9,323 nt of DNA from Opitutaceae bacterium (GTDB lineage Bacteria; Verrucomicrobiota; Verrucomicrobiia; Opitutales; Opitutaceae). Positions 1 through 6,207 of this stretch are shown here, one piece after another (the stretch's first letter is position 1; each line of letters opens with the position of its first letter). The position numbers and the translations under genes were made by a program. The notes beneath the pieces are model-generated. The model was not told the DNA's origin. It saw only the letters and a program-made list of their open reading frames with translations, and did not search any database. Location: the NCBI GenBank assembly GCA_031282705.1, contig JAITDF010000167.1, positions 1-9,323 on the forward strand, given 5' to 3'.

Positions 1-895
1 CCTTGTAGAGTGGGAAAGGCTTGAAGGGCATCGGCACGAACCCGAGGCCGGCGAGCCGGTTGGTTTCGTTGGCCGTCTCGTTGCATTTGGCGATGGCGAT
101 GACGGTGCCGGCGCGGCGGCAGCGGTAGGTTTGCGCGCGGGAGCCGGAGGACTGGAAGAAACGCGTGCCCTCGAGCCAGGCGGGGAACGGCTCGCCGGGA
201 CCGTAGGCGCGGTTGTCAAAATAAAGGCGTTCCGACGAGGCGGGCCCCCTGCTGGCGAACAGCAGCACTTTCGCCCCCGGCTCGTCCATGCTCTCCATCA
301 GCGCGGCGGGCGGCGGTTTTTGCGCCGGGCGATTCGGGACGGCGATGTCCGCGAGGATGGAGCGCGCCGGCACGGTGAACTGCTCGCCCCCGGCAAGTTC
401 CTTGGCGAAGGCCTCGTAAGGTGCGGCGTTTTTGAAGGAGCCGGCGACGTGGAAGAGGTAAAACGGCCCGCCGCCTTCCATGCGACTGAAACCCATGCGA
501 CGCATCGCGTCGCTGCCGCCTTTTTCCGGCGCGAGGATGACGGCGCGACCGGCGCGGACACATTTGAAGGAGAACGGACGCGCCATGCTGGACTTGAAAA
601 ACAAGCTGCCGTCGAGCCACGCGGGGTAATCCTCGCCCGGACCGTAGCCGCGGTCCTCGAAGAGGAAGCGCAGGGAGGAGAGTCTTTCGTCCTTTGAGAA
701 AACACCGACCGACGGCGGAACGGCCTCGGTGCTCTCCACGACGGCTTTTTGCGGCTGCGCGAAACCCGGCGCGGCGGCGACGCCAAGCGAGACGAGCAGG
801 AGAAGAAATTTTTTGAATACCCCGCGGCAAACGGCGGCGGGACCGGCGGGACCGCCCCGCCTCGGGGCCGGAATTTCGTTGGCAAATGGCATCAT
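1..895 (-). CDS. Secreted protein with two tandem copies of an uncharacterised module (C-terminus cut by window edge)
   Basis: I do not recognise this as a named family. Of the minus-strand frames here, only this one gives a sensible protein: a basic stretch (GVFKK) and hydrophobic core (FLLLLVSLGVAAA) ending at GFA-QP (about residue 47) look like a signal peptide. Two homologous modules follow, at residues 51-187 and 198 to the window edge (298 residues visible). Each carries YG, P-A-W-L-[DE]-G, FF-x-SS and [FY]-[KR]-C motifs. The module matches the N-terminal part of the protein at 6208-8385, so the two genes share ancestry and probably a role outside the cytoplasm. The start is uncertain: ATGs at 895, 892 and 922 are all in frame without a Shine-Dalgarno, and the stretch before the signal core is unusually long (about 28 residues from 895). 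It lies 164 bases after the FG-GAP gene, so it may belong to the same transcript or have its own promoter. No catalytic domain is visible; one could lie beyond the window. Confidence 0.8.
   Translation of the reverse strand, partial: MMPFANEIPAPRRGGPAGPAAVCRGVFKKFLLLLVSLGVAAAPGFAQPQKAVVESTEAVPPSVGVFSKDERLSSLRFLFEDRGYGPGEDYPAWLDGSLFFKSSMARPFSFKCVRAGRAVILAPEKGGSDAMRRMGFSRMEGGGPFYLFHVAGSFKNAAPYEAFAKELAGGEQFTVPARSILADIAVPNRPAQKPPPAALMESMDEPGAKVLLFASRGPASSERLYFDNRAYGPGEPFPAWLEGTRFFQSSGSRAQTYRCRRAGTVIAIAKCNETANETNRLAGLGFVPMPFKPFPLYK
2..304 (-). repeat. Second module copy (module B) in the tandem-module protein, incomplete at the window edge
   Basis: Starts with ALMES-x-DEPGAK, almost the same as the opening ALMES-x-DDPPAK of the module at 7903-8322. 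It then has YFDNRAYG, PAWLEG, FFQSS, YRCRRAGTVIA and LGF, and breaks off at PLYK. By eye it is closer to the copy in the propeller protein than to its own tandem neighbour at 335-745, especially at YRC-x-R-x-GTVIA. That would fit duplication or domain exchange between the two genes, but an alignment is needed. Confidence 0.75.
335..745 (-). repeat. First module copy (module A) in the tandem-module protein
   Basis: About 137 residues immediately after the signal peptide. It opens with AVVES, continues with FEDRGYG, PAWLDG, FFKSS, FKCVRAG, RMGF and PFYLF, and closes with YEAFAKELAGGE, VPARSIL and a final VP. The closing part matches YAAYEKQLGVGE and LPAWTIL of the module at 7903-8322. The distance from AVVES to the next ALMES is 147 residues, which gives the repeat period. 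Confidence 0.75.
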
Positions 896-1059
896 TGCGG
901 TGTCGTGATTTTCGAGTGGCATTGGGAAGCCGGGTGTTGCGGAGTTTTTGCCAGGAGAAGCCGCGGGCGGCGGCGCGGCGAAGCAGGCGGGCGGGCAATG
1001 CGCAGCGCGCCGGCTGGTTTTTTGGCGTGTGCATGTTCCATGGGTGGCGTGGATGCGGT
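896..1059. other. Intergenic gap between the FG-GAP gene and the tandem-module gene
   Basis: This is the longest gap in the window (164 bases, or 137 if the downstream gene starts at 922). It is GC-rich except near the FG-GAP gene's stop codon. I found only very short self-complementary stretches such as CAGC/GCTG, with no T-tract after them, so no terminator is called. No convincing -10/-35 pair or Shine-Dalgarno was seen. The gap is long enough to hold a promoter, so the last gene may be transcribed separately. Confidence 0.5.
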
Positions 1060-3123
1060 TTATTTTTTGCGTGGATTTTTAATATAATAAAAATGTCCGT
1101 CCTCCGAGCCGCTCAGCATGTCCGGGATGCCGCTTTTATCCCAATCGACCGGGGTGGGCGCGGTGCTGTGCCCGGCCAGTTTGGTTTTGCCGATGTCGCC
1201 CATGTTTTCAAAGAGCCATTCGCCGGGCTTTGTGGATATATTGCGGAAAAGCATCACGTTTTCACTGTTGGCCAGCAGGTCCGGTTTGCCATCACCGTCC
1301 CAATCGGCGAAGCAAAATACGCGCCGGCCGCTTGCGCCAAAATCCCCGGCATTGAGCCGGAGCAGGCCGTCTTTTTTGTCCCCGACAGGACGCCCTCTCG
1401 AATCAAAACTTGACGGGCCTTTCACCCGGAATATTCTTTCGCCCGGCAGCAAAACGCGTTTTCCATCACGTTCGATTTGCCGGTAAAAAGCGAGATAGCC
1501 CTCGTGATCGACCGTCACCAGGTCCGCGATGCCATCGCTGTCCAAATCAACCATGCAGGGAGTGCAGCGCCACTGCGCCACAAGCTCGCCGGGGGCCGGA
1601 TCCCACCAATTCCATTTTGGTTTTGGAGGCCCGCCTTTCCATTCAACCTGGAGCGGTTTTGCGGCTGCGAGCCTGGGTTTTGCGCGCGTGCCGGTATTTT
1701 CAAAGAGAAGCACTTTTCCGCTGATTGTATTAACAAGGATATCCGGCAATCCGTTGCCCGTCCAATCGCCGACGCCGATGTTTGCATATCCATATTTTGA
1801 CTCGCAGGGGCCTTGGACGGAACCGTTGTAACCGGCCTGAAGAAGTATCGGCTTGCCATCCGCCTCCAGCAGGACCGGAGCGGCCCAGCGGGGCGGATTG
1901 CCGCCCAGATTCTTTATAAAGCCGATCTCGCCAACGCCATTGCCGGCAATCAAGTCATCCAGGCCGTCGCCGTCCCAGTCAACTGACACCGGGGCGGACA
2001 ATGAGCTGAATTTCACGGCATCCGCCTCCTGCTTAAAGAACACGGCCGGCTTGAACTCAGGATACGCCGACTTGTCGGGGGGGCCGTAGCCCCGGCTCGT
2101 GCGCGAGGCCAGTTTGCCGGTGTTCTCAAACCAGGCCACGCGCCCGTCCTCCTGCGAAACGACGAGGTCCGGATATCCGTTGTTATTCCAATCGTAGCTT
2201 GTGACGACGATCATTTGGAACGGCATGGTCAGCGGAACCCCGTCAAAACGAAGCCTGCGCCCGGTGGCGTAGCGGGGCCCGGTGCGCGTGCCGGTGTTCT
2301 CAAAATAAGTCAGGCCGTCCATGAACTCGCCGCAAATGAGGTCCAGTTTTCCGGATTTGCGGAAGTCGGCGAAAACCGGCGACGGCGTGCCATAGACATC
2401 CACGGGGCGGTTGTCGGCCTCCAGTCGCATTGGCGGGGCATAGACAGGCGCCTGGTTGCCGCCCTTGTTCTTCAGTATATACACATATCCATGCAGGGGG
2501 CCGTTGATCCAGCGGCCATTGCCGTCGAAGGCATCATCCCAGCCATAGTCGCTATAGTCGAGAAGTCCGACGGCAAGGTCCTGCAATCCATCCCCGTCGA
2601 AATCGACATGACTGCATTGGTAGGAGCGAATGCGCCGGGGCTCGGCGACGGGATGAACGGAGCGCGGCTCGAATGGCAGGCGGATGCCCTTGCCGTCACC
2701 TATCCCATTTTCAACAAAGCGGGGGTATTCGATGTTGCGCGCGAGGACGCGCAATTTCCCGTCCACGTATGAAGGCGTTATGTCGGGCTTCATGTCACTG
2801 AGGCGGACGGCCTTTTTGAATATTGGCGCGCCGGTGGCCGGGTCGGGACGCCCGGTGTTTTCAAAATAATAAACCCCGCCGTAACCCTCGGAGCCGGTGG
2901 TCAGAATGACATCGGGAAGGCCGTCGCCATTGCGGTCGCAGACCACGGGCCAGCCCCAAAGTCCCCCGGCAAGGTCAACGACCAGCCCGGGGTTGTTGTA
3001 GGAAATACGCACGAACTCCCCGGGGGCGGTCGGATTTGCGCCCGCCCGCCCGACTCCGGCGGGCGCCAGGCACAGAATCAGAAATGATATTATCAATCTC
3101 TTTTTTATAAGCTCTTTTTTCAT
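1060..3123 (-). CDS. Secreted FG-GAP/VCBS-repeat beta-propeller protein
   Basis: 687 residues with a clear signal peptide (KKELIKKRL, then IISFLILCLAPAGVG, likely cleavage near residue 27-29). Nine Asp-rich motifs of the form D-x-[DN]-x-[DNS]-G-x-x-D lie near residues 63, 174, 253, 311, 382, 453, 526, 607 and 660. Examples are DRNGDGLPD, DWDGDGLDD and DWDGDGKPD; the one at 253 (DFRKSGKLD) is degenerate. Many are followed by a strand ending in YFENTG or a variant (FIKN, LLFENTG, MLFRN, YYIKN). This is the pattern of FG-GAP/VCBS repeats (FG-GAP_3 type), which in known relatives form integrin-like propellers that bind calcium through the Asp loops. Such proteins are usually extracellular and bind ligands or carry an enzyme; no extra catalytic domain or anchor is visible. 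The gene starts 38 bases after the receptor's stop, suggesting co-transcription. A surface glycan-binding role beside the receptor is inference. No Shine-Dalgarno precedes the ATG. Confidence 0.9.
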   Translation of the reverse strand: MKKELIKKRLIISFLILCLAPAGVGRAGANPTAPGEFVRISYNNPGLVVDLAGGLWGWPVVCDRNGDGLPDVILTTGSEGYGGVYYFENTGRPDPATGAPIFKKAVRLSDMKPDITPSYVDGKLRVLARNIEYPRFVENGIGDGKGIRLPFEPRSVHPVAEPRRIRSYQCSHVDFDGDGLQDLAVGLLDYSDYGWDDAFDGNGRWINGPLHGYVYILKNKGGNQAPVYAPPMRLEADNRPVDVYGTPSPVFADFRKSGKLDLICGEFMDGLTYFENTGTRTGPRYATGRRLRFDGVPLTMPFQMIVVTSYDWNNNGYPDLVVSQEDGRVAWFENTGKLASRTSRGYGPPDKSAYPEFKPAVFFKQEADAVKFSSLSAPVSVDWDGDGLDDLIAGNGVGEIGFIKNLGGNPPRWAAPVLLEADGKPILLQAGYNGSVQGPCESKYGYANIGVGDWTGNGLPDILVNTISGKVLLFENTGTRAKPRLAAAKPLQVEWKGGPPKPKWNWWDPAPGELVAQWRCTPCMVDLDSDGIADLVTVDHEGYLAFYRQIERDGKRVLLPGERIFRVKGPSSFDSRGRPVGDKKDGLLRLNAGDFGASGRRVFCFADWDGDGKPDLLANSENVMLFRNISTKPGEWLFENMGDIGKTKLAGHSTAPTPVDWDKSGIPDMLSGSEDGHFYYIKNPRKK

Positions 3124-3161
3124 GAAGATGATTTGTTTTAATAATATAAAGAAAAACCGTG
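3124..3161 (-). other. AT-rich spacer between receptor and FG-GAP genes
   Basis: 38 bases, strongly A/T-rich compared with its surroundings, reading TTTTTCTTTATATTATT on the coding strand followed by an A/C-rich leader up to the FG-GAP start codon. TATATT and TATTAT resemble a -10 box, but no good -35 lies at 16-18 bases. An internal promoter is possible but not supported, and no terminator hairpin is visible, so read-through from the receptor gene is expected. Confidence 0.4.
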
Positions 3162-6100
3162 TCAGAAACGCCCACGGACGCCCACGTTGATAGTGATTCC
3201 GTTAATCGCGGTGCGCTCCATTTGCGAGGGGATGCCCCTGTAGGTCTCGAACCATTCGTCGGTAATATTTCCGAAATCGAGTGTGAGCGTGGCATACGGC
3301 TTGAGCCGGTATGAGCAGCCGAGGCTGACCACGGTCCTGCCTTTTCTATACAAGTTCCGGCCCAAGTCCGACCGGGAATAATTGCTGATGAAGCTGCCCA
3401 TGTAGTTTGCGGAAACGCTCATGCTAAAGCGGTTGTAACTCCATGAAAGCCTGATGTTGCCGGTGCGGGGAATGAAGCCCACGACTTCCCCGGTCGTCAA
3501 ATAGGTGGCCTGTCCAAAATCGCCGTGCGTGTCCATGACCGTGTAATTGGCCAGAAATCCCAATCCCCTCAACAGGCCCGGCAAAAACGTGAATTGCTGC
3601 TGGTAGGATAATTCCCACCCCTGGCAGTAGGCGGTGCCGGCATTGGCCGATGTCAGTATCCTATAACCCGCGTAATCGCCGTTGTATCCGTTGTCAGGGC
3701 CGTCGGGAACGGTGCCGGACTCGATGTTTGTGACTATAAAATCCGTGATTGTCTTATGAAACCAGCCCGCGGAGACGGTGCCGACTGATTTTAGATAATA
3801 ATTGAGGGTAAAATCCCAGTTGGTGGAATTTTGCGGCTTCAGGCCGGGGTTGCTTATGGTGAGCGTCTCCTCAACGGTATTATATGTCTCGGACGGCACG
3901 AGATTGTTTAATGCCGGGCGGCCGAAACTTGTGGACCAACTGGCGCGCCCCTTCAGCTTGGGCGTGAAATCATACATGAGGTGCAGGCTGGGGAAGGATT
4001 GTGTGTATGCGCCGCGGATTTCGCGGCGCATGTCCGCGTAATCCTTTTTCGCCGAGCCAACGGGATCCTCCTCGCGCTCGGCGGATGTGCTGCCGTAGTG
4101 CGCCCGGACATATCCCCAGCTTTTATCCTCGGTCTTCTCCGTCCGGATGCCGGCAAGAAACCCGGTCCGCCCATATTTGCCCTGAATCATGCCGTAGCCG
4201 GCCGTGACCGTCTCGGTGACCTGGCGCGTGGCCACATACTTTTGTTCCTCGCCATAATAAAGGTCCTCCTTCCAAAGCGACGGGTCCTTTGGATTGCCGT
4301 CTTCCATTAGGGCGCCCACGTCCCAAAAGGGGATGTCCCTCCCTGTTTTCCTGTAATCCCATGAGTCGAAGTGAGGGACCGCGGGCAGCGCCTCCGTTCC
4401 CAGATACTGCCAGCGGCGCTGGCCGTTGATTTCCTTTACCTTTTCCTGTCTTCTCTGGACGCCTGCTTTTATGAAAAGCGGAAAGCTGACCGGCAGATTA
4501 TACAAGGCATTTGAACGCAATTCGTATATCTCCGCCTGGCGCTTGTTGTTGACGGTGGAAAGCCCGTCGGTCGGACGCGGCCTGTAGTTTGAGGGATCGG
4601 TCATGTCGGGTCCGGCTGTCTGGGTGAATTTGGGATACAGGTCGGATTCCGAACGGTCCAGAATCCAGCCCGCGCCGGCAATCCGGGATAGAAGGGAGCC
4701 CACGTTGGCCAGGTTAAGGTGCATTTGATTATACCCCACGGCGTAGTCCAGTTTCACTCTGGCCAGCTCGTGCGATCCCCCGAATTCAATGGCGCGCGTG
4801 CGGTTAATGGCGCCGCCGATGCTGTTGGTTACTTCTATGATCGAGCCGGAGGTGGGCCGTATTTCGGTGACGGTATCCGTGTAGCCGGGCACGACGCCCG
4901 AGTTGGTGTCGTTGGGGGTCGAATCGGCGTTGCCGGCCCAGGCGCGGACTGAATAGGTGGGAGCATTCCGTTCCCTGCCGTCATTGTATATGGTGTTCAG
5001 GTAAAACCTGGAGCGTTCCGTCAACTTGAACTCGGCCTTGAGGTTTATGCTGTATTGCTGGCGGTTGTTATAGAAGTCCGCCGTGCGGTAATCCCAGAGG
5101 AATGCCGGGGTTTCCTTGGTGTTTTCATAATCCCTGGTCGTCTTGAAAAAACTCGACGCATTTTCGCTGTAGAAGAAATTGAGGGAGACGCCCAGGTTCC
5201 TTTTTCCTCCCGCCACGCTGAAGATTTCCTGCCATGTGGCGTTGAGCATCGGGTGGAGCCGGTGTTGCTCGCGCCATTCGACATTTTCAAAAAAGGAAGG
5301 CGACCAGCGGGCGTTCAGGTTAAAATCAATGCGGCGTTTTTCCCTCATGCTGAGCGGCGAGCGTGTTTTCATGTTTATCGTGCCGCCAAGCGAATCGGCG
5401 CCTTTGTCGGGAGTGTGGCCCTTGATGACCTCTATTTGCTCAAACATGGCGCCTGAAAAATTATGCGTCTGGAAGGTCCGGTTCATGCCGCCGGTGGGGG
5501 CGATGAGAGAGTCGTCGATTGTAAACCGGTTGAGATTGGCGGACATGCCGCGCACGGTGACACTGCTGACATTGCCGTCTTCATCGACATTGCCGGCGAC
5601 ACCGGGCAGCCGCATCACGACTTCGCCCGCCGACAGATTGGGCATCGTGCCAAAGGAGTCGAGGGCGGCGACGTCCTTGACGTTGGTGGCGTTGCGTTGC
5701 ATGGTGATCGCCAGCGCGTGGCCTTCGCGTTCACCGGTGACACGGAATGTCTCCATTTTGTATATTTCTACAGTCAGCGCAAAGTCCCGCGACGCGCCCT
5801 TGTCCGGCTCGACATCGACGGTCGCGCGCTGGGTGTCGAGACCGATGTAGGACACGACCACCTCATGCGAGCCGGCGGGAAGCCCGCTTAGGCTGTAGCT
5901 GCCGCTGCTGTCGGTCGTCACCTCCCGGCCGACGGCTGGAATCGCGACGCGGGCGCCTTCGAGCGTGTTGTTTGTCGCCGCGTTGCTTACGATGCCATGA
6001 AGGGAACCCGGGCGTGCTTCCGCGGTTTGGGGCGCGGGCGCGGCCGGCCGGGGCGCCGGTTGCGCGTGAAGGGAAACAAGGCAGAGCGTGCCGCAAAGCG

Positions 6101-6182
6101 CCAATGCACCCGCCTTGGCTGCGCGAGAGAGCCGGAGCCCCGGGCGGCTGCATGAGAGGCATGGTTGTGATGGGATTATCAT
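3162..6182 (-). CDS. TonB-dependent outer-membrane receptor with carboxypeptidase-like N-terminal domain (TIGR01782-like)
   Basis: 1006 residues. A signal peptide (hydrophobic AGALALCGTLCLVSL) probably ends at LHA-QP, residue 40. Residues 59-140 form a carboxypeptidase-regulatory-like domain (GIVSNAATNNTLEGARVAI, then SGSYSLSGLPAGSHEVVV). Next comes METFRVTG at 143-150, a TonB-box-like segment, and the plug: MPNLSAGEVVMRLPGV at 180-195, VTVRGMSANLNRF at 208-220, FEQIEVIKGHTPDKGADSLG at 247-266 and GGTINMKTRSPL at 266-277. The latter motifs match the TIGR01782 group typical of Xanthomonas and Caulobacter. The rest is a 22-strand-type barrel, ending in an aromatic residue (VGVRGRF) as outer-membrane barrels do. 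Family members import nutrients, often glycans, using TonB-ExbBD energy. It starts 25 bases after the propeller gene and is followed 38 bases later by the FG-GAP gene. There is no SusD-like gene in the window, unlike Bacteroidota SusC systems. The substrate cannot be read from sequence. Confidence 0.93.
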   Translation of the reverse strand: MIIPSQPCLSCSRPGLRLSRAAKAGALALCGTLCLVSLHAQPAPRPAAPAPQTAEARPGSLHGIVSNAATNNTLEGARVAIPAVGREVTTDSSGSYSLSGLPAGSHEVVVSYIGLDTQRATVDVEPDKGASRDFALTVEIYKMETFRVTGEREGHALAITMQRNATNVKDVAALDSFGTMPNLSAGEVVMRLPGVAGNVDEDGNVSSVTVRGMSANLNRFTIDDSLIAPTGGMNRTFQTHNFSGAMFEQIEVIKGHTPDKGADSLGGTINMKTRSPLSMREKRRIDFNLNARWSPSFFENVEWREQHRLHPMLNATWQEIFSVAGGKRNLGVSLNFFYSENASSFFKTTRDYENTKETPAFLWDYRTADFYNNRQQYSINLKAEFKLTERSRFYLNTIYNDGRERNAPTYSVRAWAGNADSTPNDTNSGVVPGYTDTVTEIRPTSGSIIEVTNSIGGAINRTRAIEFGGSHELARVKLDYAVGYNQMHLNLANVGSLLSRIAGAGWILDRSESDLYPKFTQTAGPDMTDPSNYRPRPTDGLSTVNNKRQAEIYELRSNALYNLPVSFPLFIKAGVQRRQEKVKEINGQRRWQYLGTEALPAVPHFDSWDYRKTGRDIPFWDVGALMEDGNPKDPSLWKEDLYYGEEQKYVATRQVTETVTAGYGMIQGKYGRTGFLAGIRTEKTEDKSWGYVRAHYGSTSAEREEDPVGSAKKDYADMRREIRGAYTQSFPSLHLMYDFTPKLKGRASWSTSFGRPALNNLVPSETYNTVEETLTISNPGLKPQNSTNWDFTLNYYLKSVGTVSAGWFHKTITDFIVTNIESGTVPDGPDNGYNGDYAGYRILTSANAGTAYCQGWELSYQQQFTFLPGLLRGLGFLANYTVMDTHGDFGQATYLTTGEVVGFIPRTGNIRLSWSYNRFSMSVSANYMGSFISNYSRSDLGRNLYRKGRTVVSLGCSYRLKPYATLTLDFGNITDEWFETYRGIPSQMERTAINGITINVGVRGRF

Positions 6183-6207
6183 GGTTTGTCTGTGTTGAAG
6201 GTTGTTT

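Noticed and set aside
216..1034. Minus-strand frame beginning near 1034 that overlaps the tandem-module gene
   Set aside because: The product is Arg-rich and low in complexity. The alternative frame from 895 has a signal peptide and two homologous modules, so this one is a shadow.
3124..3161. Possible internal promoter before the FG-GAP gene
   Set aside because: TATATT/TATTAT look like a -10 box, but the only -35-like hexamer (CTGACA) sits 11-13 bases away, which is too close. The AT-rich stretch alone does not establish a promoter.
3162..6182. Classic SusC assignment for the receptor
   Set aside because: It has the carboxypeptidase-like N-terminal domain, but the plug motifs and the lack of a SusD neighbour fit the TIGR01782-like group better.
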